From Deltaproteobacteria bacterium (GTDB lineage: Bacteria; Myxococcota_A; Polyangia; GCA-2747355; JADLHG01), in the NCBI GenBank assembly GCA_020848905.1, contig JADLHG010000057.1, forward strand, positions 106,719-170,718: 64,000 nt of DNA, given 5' to 3'. Below are positions 18,737 through 27,235 of this stretch, piece after piece. How positions within the stretch are numbered: the stretch's first letter is position 1; every line of letters starts with the position of its first letter. The notes beneath the pieces were generated by a model that was not told the DNA's origin, did no database searches, and saw only the letters and a list, made by a program, of their open reading frames with translations. A program made the translations under genes and the position numbers.

Positions 18737-20335
18737 ATGAGGCCCCAGGATCGTGAGCGCATCCAGGTCGAGGTGGTGACCCGGGTCGTGGACCGCTACG
18801 TGGCCGAGGCGCGGCGCGCGCCCGACGGGCACCTCGAGACGCTGATCAACGACACCCTGTACCACGAGCGGCGTCGACTCGAGCGCGAGAACCGCAAGAA
18901 GAAGAGCACGCAGGCGCAGCTCGCTTTCTACCAGGGGATCCAGCGACGACTCCGGCACGCCTCGCCGCGCGACCTGCGCGCGCTGCTCGACGAGCTCGCC
19001 ACGGCGTTCGTGGCCGAGGTGGTGGGGAACTTCAACGAGCGGGTCTACCAGCTCTCGACGCGGCTCATCCCGTCGGGCCTCTCGGTGCTCCTCACGGCGG
19101 CCTCTCCGGGGCGGCTGCTCGACCCAGAGACCTACCGGGGCGACGTCTCCGACCACGTCCAGCTCCAGGGCGAGGTGGAGCACGCGCGGGGGCTGCTCGA
19201 TCGCGGCACCCTGATCGTCGTTCCCACCCACCTGTCGAACCTGGACAGCGTGATTATGGGGTACGCGGCCTACCTGGTGGGCCTCCCGCCGCTGCTCTAC
19301 GGAGCCGGGCTGAACCTCTTCACCAACCCCGTCATCTCGTACTTCATGCGGAACCTCGGCGCGTATCGCGTGGACCGCAAGAAGAGCGCGACGCTCTACA
19401 AGGACGTGCTGAAGGAGTACGCCACCTGCTCGCTCGAGATGGGCTACCACAACCTCTTCTTCCCCGGAGGGACGCGCAGCCGGAGCGGTGGAGTGGAGCT
19501 GAAGCTGAAGAAGGGGCTCCTCGGCACCTCCGCGGCCGCCTTCGTCAACAACCTGCGGGCGGGTCGTCCGAAGCCCAACCTCTACGTGGTCCCGTGCACG
19601 CTCTCGTACAAGCTGGTCCTCGAGGCCGAGACGCTCATCGGTGACTACCTGACGGAGGTGGGCAAGTCGCGCTACATCATCGAGGACGACGAGTTTTCGA
19701 AGCCGCGCCGCATCCTGAACTTCCTCTCCAACGTGGTGTCCCTCGACGCCAAGATCGTGGTGCGGTTCTCCGAGCCGCTCGACATCTTCGGCAACCGCGT
19801 CGACCGCGAGGGGCGGAGCCTCGACCCCCACGGCCGTCCGGTAGATCCGACGAGCTACGTCCTCTCGGGCGGCGAGCCGATCCACGACGAGAAGCGCGAC
19901 GCGGAGTACACGAACGAGGTGGCCGACGAGGTGGTGCGCGCCTTCCTGCGCGACAACGTGGTGATGTCCACGCACCTCGTGGCCCAGGCGCTCTTCGGCA
20001 TGCTCCGGCGGGGAAACCCCGAGCTGGACCTCTATCGCATCCTGGCCACGGGAGGCCAGACGCCGTCGTTCTCGATGCACGAGCTCTACCTCGAGACGGA
20101 CCGGCTGATCGCGACCCTCAAGACGCTGCCGGGGGGGCCGCGCCTCGCGGAGGAGCTCCTGACCGGGGACGCGCAGGACGTGGTCGGGGACGCGCTGAAG
20201 CACTTCGCCATCTACCACACGCACGCCGCGGCGGTCCGACGCGGGGACCGCGTCTTCCCCGAGGACCGGAATCTGCTCCTCTACTACGGCAATCGACTGA
20301 ACGGCTACGATCTCGGGCGACGGCGTTCCGCCTAG
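18737..20335 (+). CDS. Glycerol-3-phosphate/1-acylglycerol-phosphate acyltransferase (PlsB/PlsC superfamily)
   Basis: A 532-aa acyltransferase of phospholipid synthesis. The catalytic HX4D motif is in PTHLSNLDS, and the substrate motif appears as FFPGGTRSRSG, a variant of EGxRSR. A downstream LYVVPCTLSYKLV resembles the conserved VPV-I-Y block. It is shorter than E. coli PlsB (about 800 aa) and longer than PlsC, so the acceptor is uncertain. A strong AGAGGAGG ribosome-binding site lies just upstream of ATG 18737. gpsA, which makes glycerol-3-phosphate, follows 31 bases later, favouring a glycerol-3-phosphate acyltransferase role. Confidence 0.82.
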   Translation: MRPQDRERIQVEVVTRVVDRYVAEARRAPDGHLETLINDTLYHERRRLERENRKKKSTQAQLAFYQGIQRRLRHASPRDLRALLDELATAFVAEVVGNFNERVYQLSTRLIPSGLSVLLTAASPGRLLDPETYRGDVSDHVQLQGEVEHARGLLDRGTLIVVPTHLSNLDSVIMGYAAYLVGLPPLLYGAGLNLFTNPVISYFMRNLGAYRVDRKKSATLYKDVLKEYATCSLEMGYHNLFFPGGTRSRSGGVELKLKKGLLGTSAAAFVNNLRAGRPKPNLYVVPCTLSYKLVLEAETLIGDYLTEVGKSRYIIEDDEFSKPRRILNFLSNVVSLDAKIVVRFSEPLDIFGNRVDREGRSLDPHGRPVDPTSYVLSGGEPIHDEKRDAEYTNEVADEVVRAFLRDNVVMSTHLVAQALFGMLRRGNPELDLYRILATGGQTPSFSMHELYLETDRLIATLKTLPGGPRLAEELLTGDAQDVVGDALKHFAIYHTHAAAVRRGDRVFPEDRNLLLYYGNRLNGYDLGRRRSA

Positions 20336-20366
20336 CGCGTGGTCGCTTCACCTCGTCGAGGGAACC

Positions 20367-21377
20367 ATGGACGATACGGTCGCAGTCGTGGGGGCGGGCA
20401 ACTGGGGGACGACCCTGGCGAAGGTGCTCGCCGAGAACGGTCGCCGCGTCCTGCTCTGGGCCCGGTCGGAGCCGACGGTGCGGGAGATCAACGAGACGCG
20501 GCAGAACAGCCGCTACCTGCCGAACGTCTGGCTGCCGGCGGGGGTCGAGGCCACGACGGAGCTGGAGCCGGTCTGTCGTCAGGCGCAGGTGATCCTGCTC
20601 GTGGTGCCCTCGCACGGCCTCCGGAAGGTGGCCTACGAGCTGGGGCAGTTCCTCACGGGGGACCAGCTCGTGGTCCACGCCACGAAGGGGATCGAGCAGG
20701 AGACCTTCAAGCGGATGAGCGAGGTGCTGCGGGAGGAGACCTGCGTGCGCAAGATCGGGGTCCTCACCGGTCCGAACCTCGCGCACGAGCTCGCGGAGCG
20801 TCAGCCCGCCGGGACCCTGGTGGCGTCGCGCTACGAGGAGGTCTTCACGCGCGCCTACGGGGTGCTCCACAACAACTACTTCCGCGTCTACCACGGGCAC
20901 GACGTCGTCGGTGCGGAGGTGGGCGGCGCCTTCAAGAACATCGTGGCGCTGGCCGCGGGCGTGGTTGACGGGCTCAAGCTCGGTGACAACACCAAGGCGC
21001 TGCTGCTCACGCGGGGGCTCAACGAGATGGCGCGGCTCGGAGTGGCGATGGGGGCCAAGCCCCTGACCTTCGCGGGGATGGCGGGGGTTGGCGACCTCAT
21101 GGCCACCTGCAGCTCGAACCGCTCGCGGAACCACCAGGTCGGCGCGCGCCTGGCGCAGGGGCAGAGCCTGGAGCAGATCCAGGCCGAGATGGTGATGGTC
21201 GCCGAGGGGGTGCGCACGACCCGGGCCGTATACGCCTTCGCGCAGGAGCGGCGGCTGGACCTGCCCATCGTGCGCGCCGTCCACCGCATGCTCTACGAGG
21301 GCGCGACGCTTCCGCAGGTGATCGAGGAGCTGATGTCGATCCCGGGAGGCGCCGAGTTCGGCGATTGGGCGGCGTGA
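20367..21377 (+). CDS. gpsA: NAD(P)H-dependent glycerol-3-phosphate dehydrogenase
   Basis: A 336-aa enzyme that reduces dihydroxyacetone phosphate to sn-glycerol-3-phosphate for lipid synthesis. It shows the N-terminal nucleotide-binding motif VVGAGNWGT, the HATKGIE block, the GPNLAHELA block (family GPSFAxE), and the catalytic lysine region GGAFKNIVALAAGVVDGL. GVGDLMATCSSNRSRN is the phosphate-binding region. Length is normal. The next gene overlaps its stop by four bases. Confidence 0.96.
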   Translation: MDDTVAVVGAGNWGTTLAKVLAENGRRVLLWARSEPTVREINETRQNSRYLPNVWLPAGVEATTELEPVCRQAQVILLVVPSHGLRKVAYELGQFLTGDQLVVHATKGIEQETFKRMSEVLREETCVRKIGVLTGPNLAHELAERQPAGTLVASRYEEVFTRAYGVLHNNYFRVYHGHDVVGAEVGGAFKNIVALAAGVVDGLKLGDNTKALLLTRGLNEMARLGVAMGAKPLTFAGMAGVGDLMATCSSNRSRNHQVGARLAQGQSLEQIQAEMVMVAEGVRTTRAVYAFAQERRLDLPIVRAVHRMLYEGATLPQVIEELMSIPGGAEFGDWAA

Positions 21378-22378
21378 CCTTTCCCATCGATCGTTCGAAT
21401 CAGCGCGCTCTCCCCGAGGACTACGACGGCGAGGTCTTCGTCTGCGACATCGACCGCACCTATCTGATGACGCGTTTCTCGTCGCTCAAGGGACTGGCCC
21501 GCATCCCCTTCGAGTTTGCCGTCGACAAGCAGTCGATCGCCGGCATGACGGCGCTGCTCAAGGAGGTCCGTCGCGGCCCCGGACCCGGGAGCCGCCAGAC
21601 GCCGCTCTACTTCGTCTCGGCCAGCCCGGCGCAGCTCCGGTCGGTGATCGAGCGCAAGCTCACGATGGATGGGCTCGAATACGACGGGACTACCTTCAAG
21701 GACTGGCTCGGGGTCATGCGCTCCGGGCGCGTGCGCCGCTTCCGCGAGCAGGTGGGCTTCAAGCTCACGGCGCTCCTCAAGGGGCGCGTGGAGCTGCCGC
21801 GGCGGGCCCACGAGGTGCTGATCGGCGACGACCTCGAGTCGGACGCCGAGGCGTTCTGCGTCTACGCCGACCTCGTGGCCGGTCGTCTTCAGGCCGAGGA
21901 GGCACTGGCGGTTCTCGCGCGGCTGGGCGTCGGCGGCGACGACGCGAAAGCGATCGTGGCGCTGCGGCAGCGCGTGGAGCCCGTGGAGGGGGTGAGCCGG
22001 GTCCTCATCCGGCTCGAGCGGCACGAGCACGCCGAGGACTTCCTCGACTTCGCGCCGCACGTGGTGGCCTGCCGCAGCCCGCTGCAGATGGCCATGGTGC
22101 TCCTCGACGCCGGGAGCATCGGGATGCGCGGCCTGGCCCGGGTGGCGCAGGAGCTCCTGGACCGCGGCCGAAGCGCGCGACAGCTCGGTGAGGAGCTCGG
22201 CGATGCGGTGCGACGCGCGCTCACGTCGCGCGAGAGGGCCGAGAGCCTGCTCGAGGAGCTGGCGCGAGAGGGGACGCGACTCGAGGTGGAGCAGTGGCCG
22301 AGCGTGGACTTCTCGTGGCGGCTCGTCCGGCCGCGCGAGGCGGGGGTTCCGTGGACGCCGCAGGCGCTGCTCGGTTGA
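21374..22378 (+). CDS. HAD-type phosphatase, App1-like (phosphatidate phosphatase catalytic domain family)
   Basis: A 334-aa protein with HAD-superfamily motifs. Motif I is VCDIDRTYL (DxDxT), motif II is FVSASP, a lysine lies in FKLTALLKG, and motif IV is IGDDLESDAEAF. The combination resembles the App1/DUF2183 phosphatidate phosphatase domain. The GTG at 21374 overlaps the gpsA TGA (GTGA); a TTG at 21365 is also possible. The preceding acyltransferase and GpsA suggest a role in phosphatidate or diacylglycerol turnover, which is inference. The gene ends about 30 bases before an IS element, so its original 3' end could have been altered. Confidence 0.7.
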   Translation: MTFPIDRSNQRALPEDYDGEVFVCDIDRTYLMTRFSSLKGLARIPFEFAVDKQSIAGMTALLKEVRRGPGPGSRQTPLYFVSASPAQLRSVIERKLTMDGLEYDGTTFKDWLGVMRSGRVRRFREQVGFKLTALLKGRVELPRRAHEVLIGDDLESDAEAFCVYADLVAGRLQAEEALAVLARLGVGGDDAKAIVALRQRVEPVEGVSRVLIRLERHEHAEDFLDFAPHVVACRSPLQMAMVLLDAGSIGMRGLARVAQELLDRGRSARQLGEELGDAVRRALTSRERAESLLEELAREGTRLEVEQWPSVDFSWRLVRPREAGVPWTPQALLG

Positions 22379-22408
22379 TCAGCATCCAGCTTGCAAGGGG
22401 TCGATAGC

Positions 22409-22457
22409 GCCGCTCGGAAACTGATCCACTTGGCCGGCCGGAAACTGATCCACCCCA
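22409..22457. repeat. IS left-end terminal repeats (two copies)
   Basis: The outer copy (22409-22428) reads GCCGCTCGGAAACTGATCCA. The inner copy (22439-22457) shares CGGAAACTGATCCA and continues CCCCA. Both match the right-end copies in inverted orientation. They are probably IstA-binding sites. Confidence 0.85.
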
Positions 22458-22469
22458 AGCGGATCGACC

Positions 22470-23291
22470 CTACGCCCGGCGGCTCGTCCTGGGCAAGGTC
22501 GACGGGGTGATGACGGGGGTTTTCTCTGGGGCCTTCTCCTCTCCGGACCTCTTTCGCATCCTGTAGCTCTTACCCTTGGTGGTGATGACGGTGGCATGGT
22601 GGGCGAGGCGGTCGAGGAGCGCGGTGGTTAGCTTCTCGTCGCCCGCGAAGACCTTCACCCAGTCGGCGAAGGGCAGGTTGGTGGTCACGATCACGCTATG
22701 GCGCTCGTAACGTTCGGTCAGCAGATTGAAGAGCAGTTCGCCGCCAGCGCGGTCAAAGGGAACGAAGCCCAGCTCGTCGACGATGAGCAGCTCGACGCGC
22801 TGAAGGCGACGCTGGAAGCGACCCAGCTCTCGTGCGTCGCGCGCCTCGAGCCGAGCGCGCACGAGGTCGGCAGCCCTCTGGAAGAGCACCCGGCGGCGTT
22901 GCCGAGCGGCCTCGACGCCCAGCGCGATGGCCAAGTGCGTTTTGCCGGTACCGATGGGGCCCACGAAGATGACGTTCTCGGCGCGCCCGATCCAGTCGCC
23001 TCGGGCAAGCTCGGCGATCTGCGCGGCGCTCACGCACTCGCTGCTCGCGAAGTCGAAGGTGTCGAGCGTCTTGGTTTCGGGGAAGCGGGCTTCGCGTAGC
23101 CGATGGCGTACGGCGGATTCGCGGCGCGAGACTTGCTCGGCGACGAGCACCTCGTGCAGGTACTCCTCGAAGTTCCAGTGCTCCTCGCGAGCCTGGCGAG
23201 CCAGGGCCTCGAAGACGCGGACGAGCCCCGGCATCTTGAGCCCTCTGGCGACGGCGGTGACGAGGTCCTTGGAGATCGCAGCCCGGCTCAT
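22470..23291 (-). CDS. istB: IS21-family helper ATPase IstB
   Basis: A 273-aa DnaA/DnaC-like AAA+ ATPase that assists IstA in target selection. Walker A is GPIGTGKTHLAIALG, Walker B is LLIVDELGFVPFD, and sensor region SVIVTTNLPFADW follows. The N-terminal IstB helical domain (EEHWNFEEYLHEVLVAEQ) is present. The ATG at 23291 overlaps the istA TGA by four bases (ATGA), the classical IS21 arrangement. The C-terminus is extended by a short Lys/Pro/Thr-rich tail. Confidence 0.95.
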   Translation of the reverse strand: MSRAAISKDLVTAVARGLKMPGLVRVFEALARQAREEHWNFEEYLHEVLVAEQVSRRESAVRHRLREARFPETKTLDTFDFASSECVSAAQIAELARGDWIGRAENVIFVGPIGTGKTHLAIALGVEAARQRRRVLFQRAADLVRARLEARDARELGRFQRRLQRVELLIVDELGFVPFDRAGGELLFNLLTERYERHSVIVTTNLPFADWVKVFAGDEKLTTALLDRLAHHATVITTKGKSYRMRKRSGEEKAPEKTPVITPSTLPRTSRRA

Positions 23292-24781
23292 ACCGCACCT
23301 CCGCGCAGCCAGCCGTCGTAGTCGGCGGCGCAGCCCGACGCGACCTCGAGCGACCGCAGACGGTGAGGCAGCGCCTCCGGTGCGATCGCCGCTTCCGGAG
23401 GCGCGGGAGGCGCCAGCGCCAAGAGCAGGGGCTCGTCTTGGGCGAGCGCCTCGGCCAGCCGCTGCGCGACCGCTCCGAGCCCACGGGTCTCGACGTGCCC
23501 GAGCACCTTGGCGAGGATGCGGGCCGCTTGTCGCGGGCCGTGTGCGTCGACCAGAGACCTCCAGGCGCGATCGAAGGGTGGTCCCAGATCGCGGATCAGC
23601 TCCGAAGCGACCTGACGCACCGCCTGAGGCTTTCGAGCCAGCTCGCGCAGATAGTGCCGGTAGTCGATGGATCGCTCGCCAAAGCGCTTGCGAGGATGCG
23701 TGGCCATCACCGTCGGCTCGACGCCGGCTGGCCCGACGATCTCGAGGGCGTCTGGACCGACGTGGGCCGTCACCTCCAGTCCGGCCCACTGGCAGGGCAC
23801 GGAGTAGACGGCGCCCTCGACGGTGATCAGCGACCGGCGCGAGACCCCGACCAGGCGAAGCGCCTGCGCTCGAAACCGACGAGCCGGCAGCGGCAGCATG
23901 TGCCCACGCTCCAGGCCGAAGCGGTCGCCGATCGTGTGTCCGTTTGCATCGCGCCCTTCTGCCTGTCGCGCGTCGAGGCGCGCCAGCAGCTCGCCGCTGA
24001 CAGCGGCGAGGTCAGGCCCCGCAGGGATCGGCACCAGGTGCTGCCACCGAATGCCCTTGCCGCGCCCTTCGACCCCGCCCTTGTCGTGACCTGTGGCTGG
24101 GCGGCAGAAGCAGGGCTCGAAGAGATAGTGCGAGACGAGCGCCTCGAAGCGCGCGGTCAGCTGTCGCTCCGCACCGACGAGAATCTTGCGCACGGCCGGC
24201 TTCAGATTGTCGTAGGCGAGTCGATGCGGCACCACGCCGAAGTGCTCGAAGGCCCGCACGTGGGCGTCGAGGAAGCACACCTGGTCCTGTCTCGCGTAGA
24301 GCCGAGCGAAGTCGCGGCCCGAGTGCATCAGCCGTATGACAAACATCCAGGCCTTCTGACGCGTGCCACCGATGTCAGCGAGCACCTCGAAGAAGTCCAC
24401 CTCGCCGAGCTCTCCCGGATGGTAGATCAGCGGCACTAACACCTCGCGCCGACGTCGCTTCCATTCGCTGACGACCTCCTTGACCAGCGTCACCCCCACC
24501 TCGTGGCCCTCGGCGCGCAGCATCTGGTGAAGTCGGGTCGCGGTCAGTCGCTGCTTCCCGCCCGTCCACCGCGGCGACTCGGTGAGGATCTCTTCGATCC
24601 GTGGAGCGACCCGCTCCGCCACCGGCTTGGCCCGCGGCCCCTCCTCGACGCGCACCGGCTCGGAGAGCAGCCCGAGGTAGCGCTTCACCGTATTGCGCGA
24701 GATCCGCATCTCCCGCGCGACCCGTCGCACGCTGACGCCCTCGACGAGCACCTTGTGTCTGACGACGTGTACCTGATCCAT
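23288..24781 (-). CDS. istA: IS21-family transposase IstA
   Basis: A 497-aa DDE transposase. An N-terminal helix-turn-helix (VRRVAREMRISRNTVKRYL) precedes the catalytic core. The catalytic residues are probably the Asp in GELGEVDFFEV, the Asp in AYDNLKPAV, and the Glu in DKGGVEGRGKGI. A C-terminal Mu-transposase-like domain follows. ATG 24781 was preferred over ATG 24790 because a GGAGG lies nine bases upstream of it. The reading frame is open with no breaks, so the element may still be active. Confidence 0.95.
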   Translation of the reverse strand: MDQVHVVRHKVLVEGVSVRRVAREMRISRNTVKRYLGLLSEPVRVEEGPRAKPVAERVAPRIEEILTESPRWTGGKQRLTATRLHQMLRAEGHEVGVTLVKEVVSEWKRRRREVLVPLIYHPGELGEVDFFEVLADIGGTRQKAWMFVIRLMHSGRDFARLYARQDQVCFLDAHVRAFEHFGVVPHRLAYDNLKPAVRKILVGAERQLTARFEALVSHYLFEPCFCRPATGHDKGGVEGRGKGIRWQHLVPIPAGPDLAAVSGELLARLDARQAEGRDANGHTIGDRFGLERGHMLPLPARRFRAQALRLVGVSRRSLITVEGAVYSVPCQWAGLEVTAHVGPDALEIVGPAGVEPTVMATHPRKRFGERSIDYRHYLRELARKPQAVRQVASELIRDLGPPFDRAWRSLVDAHGPRQAARILAKVLGHVETRGLGAVAQRLAEALAQDEPLLLALAPPAPPEAAIAPEALPHRLRSLEVASGCAADYDGWLRGGAV

Positions 24782-24844
24782 CCTCAGCATCCTCCAGCGG
24801 GGTGCCGGTCCGTCCGACCGAGCAACTTCCGCTACTTGGGTGCC

Positions 24845-24892
24845 TGGGGTGGATCAGTTTCCGAGCGGCGTTTGGATCAGTTTCTGAGCGGC
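24845..24892. repeat. IS right-end terminal repeats (two copies)
   Basis: The inner copy (24845-24869) contains TGGATCAGTTTCCGAGCGGC. The outer copy (24873-24892) reads TGGATCAGTTTCTGAGCGGC, one base different. They are inverted matches of the left-end repeats. Confidence 0.85.
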
Positions 24893-25105
24893 GGGATCAG
24901 AAGACGCGGGCGGCGCAAAGCGGTTGAGAGATGGAAGGTGGAACTCAGAAAGGCTGCGTCTCGCGATTTCTAGAACCCGCATGGGTTGAGGCCTCATGGT
25001 TTGAGTTGACGGCCATGATGGAGAATGATAAGGGGTAGTCAGTTCTCCGCCGCTACGTGCCATGGGGGTCGTTGCGGGATGCCTCAAGCTAGCAAGGGGG
25101 TCGCC
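24893..25105. other. Intergenic region between the IS and the protease gene
   Basis: Visibly less GC-rich than the chromosome around it. It holds a perfect 10-base palindrome TGAGGCCTCA at 24987-24996 and a TTGACG at 25006-25011 that could be a -35 box, but no convincing -10 at normal spacing. An AAGGGGG at 25094-25100 is the likely ribosome-binding site of the next gene. No open reading frame of its own was seen. Confidence 0.4.
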
Positions 25106-27235
25106 ATGATCAACTCCAGAACTCCAGAACTCCAGAACTCTAAGGGTGCTGCGCCTGCATTTCGTCTTGCCCTCGTGATGCTGGGGGCCAGTCTCGGTGC
25201 GGCCTCCGGTTGTCGATCGAGCGACGTCGCGTCGCAGGTGAGGCCTCAGTTCGCCTGGGTCGCCGAGGCGGCGTCAATCGTGCCGGCCGAAATTCAAGCC
25301 CTCGCTCGACCGCTGCTCGCTCGCACGGAACGCTTGATACACTCCGTGACCAAGGCGTTTCCGCTACGGGGCCAGACCGTGTACCGGCTCGTGGCCTTCG
25401 ATGAGGTAACGCAGGCCACCCGGAAATTCGCCGTGGACGCTGCCGGGGCTATCGTCGACTTCGAGTCGCTGGTGAAGCAGGAGCAGGCGACCTATCGCGC
25501 GCGCTACGGTGTCCTCGACGAGGCCCTGCAGGCTCGGCTGCTCAGGTCGACCGCTACGAGGGAGGCCGTTGAGATACGGTACCGGCCGACCGGGCATCCG
25601 CCCCTTCGACCCGCCTCGGGCGCTCTCCTGAGCGAAGCAGCGCATGAAGCGGCCCTCAATGCGTTCATAGGCCCGAACGCGTCAACACTTGCAGAGGAGA
25701 TCATCGCCGACGGAGGCCGCGTGATCTCTCGCAACCGGTACGCCCCGATCATCGAGGCCGAGCTACCGCCAGCCCTTCTTCTCGGCAAGTACAAGACGCA
25801 CCCACTCATCGAAGCTATCGTGCGCTCCGTGAAGGGCGATCCCGTTGTGCGCGGGGCCGAGATCTCGACGGTCGACCTGAACCTCCGCCCAGCGTTCCAC
25901 TACAACAACTACTACGGCACAGGGGTCATGGTCGGAATTACGGGCGAGTCCGGTTCGGACTCCCAACCAAGCGCCCGTTGCGGCATCTACTTCGGCAACC
26001 CCTGGCTCGTCTTTTCCGGTGAGCACCACAAGGTGACGCCGAACACGTGCACTACCAGCGCGGATTGCGCGACGGTCTGCGCGTCGTTTGGCAACCCGGG
26101 AAGCTGCGCCGGGGGCCACTGTACCATCTTCCATGCCACGGCCATCGCGGGGATGATCGGGCACACCTACAACGTGATCTCGCCTCGACAAGCCCCTGCG
26201 GTCCAGGTCTTCAACGTTAACGAGCCCTTCACGGTCACGCCACATCAGGACGCGTTGGCCTGGTTATTCAGCCACGGAGTTCGCGTGACCAGCAAGAGCT
26301 GGGGCGGTCCGGTCAACATCTACGCGCAGGATTACTACAGCATCTTGGGCCTAACGACCGTCGAGTTGGCCGGCAACGCCGCGGACGGCTATCGGGGCGA
26401 AGACGTCATGGCAGGCTGTCACTCCGCCAACACTCTCTGCATCGGCGCCTACACGACGACGACGAGCTTCTGGGACACCACGAACACGAAGAATCGCGCG
26501 ATCTGTACGAAATGGACCTTCGGGTGTGATCGCGAGGAACCGCACCTGACGCTTCACGGCGCAAACGCTACGACGACCCATTGGGATCCTGCCGATGCCG
26601 ACGGACTTGTCACCGGCTCCGGGACGAGCTTGGCAACCCCCGCCGCGGCCGGCCTCGTGGCTCTGTTGCAGCAGCGGTGGCCAACGCCGTTCCTGAGCTG
26701 GCCAGAGGCGGTGCGGGCTACGCTGATGGCGTCCGCGACGATCGACGTCCTCCCCGTGCCTGAGATGCCTGGCAAGACCTACTCGGACTATCTGTGGCCC
26801 GACGAACGGGACGGCGCCGGCGTGCCGAACGCGATCCGCGTCGAAAGCATGATGAACAACCTCCGCGTCAGGACTCACACCATAAACAAGACGACGAGCT
26901 TCGACGGCAACGGCGAGATGCTCCTCATGCGGGTGTACCTCACGGCCGGCCAGCGGCTCCGGAGCGTGATCTCCTGGGACGCGTGCCCGGATGCCACCGT
27001 CGTGGACCCCGCAGCCAACGGCACCCACGCCGACCTTGACCTGCGGATCAGGCGAGTTGGCACCGGAGAGGTGATCCGCGACGCTGCCTCGTATGATGGA
27101 AGCTACGAGATCACCGAGTTCGTGGCTCCTACAGCGGACCACTACGACCTGGTGCTTCAGCGCTTCGGCTGGAACGCCTGCGGTGCGCTTCCCGTCGACA
27201 CCACTTACCTGGGCTTTGCCTATGACGTGCGCTAG
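25106..27235 (+). CDS. Secreted subtilase-like (S8) lipoprotein with unusual Asp site
   Basis: A 709-aa protein. A lipobox (GAASGC, Cys36) ends the signal peptide. An N-terminal pro-region spans about 40-260. The protease-like core has nucleophile Ser508 in GSGTSLATPAAAG, His343 in FHATAIAGMIG, and an Asn424-containing AGN motif that fits the oxyanion position. Where the catalytic Asp is expected the sequence reads VGITGESG, so Glu281 may replace it. A Cys-rich insert (Cys315, 321, 325, 334, 339) lies just before the His. A C-terminal beta domain follows. An 8-base tandem repeat lies right after the start. ATG 25079 is an alternative start. Confidence 0.8.
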   Translation: MINSRTPELQNSKGAAPAFRLALVMLGASLGAASGCRSSDVASQVRPQFAWVAEAASIVPAEIQALARPLLARTERLIHSVTKAFPLRGQTVYRLVAFDEVTQATRKFAVDAAGAIVDFESLVKQEQATYRARYGVLDEALQARLLRSTATREAVEIRYRPTGHPPLRPASGALLSEAAHEAALNAFIGPNASTLAEEIIADGGRVISRNRYAPIIEAELPPALLLGKYKTHPLIEAIVRSVKGDPVVRGAEISTVDLNLRPAFHYNNYYGTGVMVGITGESGSDSQPSARCGIYFGNPWLVFSGEHHKVTPNTCTTSADCATVCASFGNPGSCAGGHCTIFHATAIAGMIGHTYNVISPRQAPAVQVFNVNEPFTVTPHQDALAWLFSHGVRVTSKSWGGPVNIYAQDYYSILGLTTVELAGNAADGYRGEDVMAGCHSANTLCIGAYTTTTSFWDTTNTKNRAICTKWTFGCDREEPHLTLHGANATTTHWDPADADGLVTGSGTSLATPAAAGLVALLQQRWPTPFLSWPEAVRATLMASATIDVLPVPEMPGKTYSDYLWPDERDGAGVPNAIRVESMMNNLRVRTHTINKTTSFDGNGEMLLMRVYLTAGQRLRSVISWDACPDATVVDPAANGTHADLDLRIRRVGTGEVIRDAASYDGSYEITEFVAPTADHYDLVLQRFGWNACGALPVDTTYLGFAYDVR
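25112..25140. repeat. 8-bp tandem repeat inside the start of the protease gene
   Basis: Three full copies of AACTCCAG (25112-25119, 25120-25127, 25128-25135) and a partial fourth (25136-25140), four bases after the ATG at 25106. Eight is not a multiple of three, so gain or loss of one unit would shift the reading frame. Confidence 0.9.

Larger units (their letters stand above)
22407..24893 (-). mobile_element. IS21-family insertion sequence
   Basis: A complete-looking IS21-type element of about 2.5 kb with istA and istB in overlapping order, both on the minus strand. Each end carries two copies of a repeat with core GAAACTGATCCA, arranged as inverted repeats between ends. Multiple terminal repeats are typical of IS21 elements. 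Exact boundaries are uncertain, since no clear target duplication could be seen next to the outer repeats. Both genes appear intact, so the element may be mobile. Confidence 0.85.

Noticed and set aside
24845..24892. Repeated sequence at the IS ends read as a CRISPR-like array
   Set aside because: Only two copies per end, inverted between ends and flanking istA/istB, which fits terminal repeats of IS21. No CRISPR array or cas gene was seen anywhere in the window.
22379..24900. Target site duplication of the IS
   Set aside because: Bases just outside the outer repeats do not match on the two sides (for example TCGATAGC against GGGATCAG), so no duplication is claimed.
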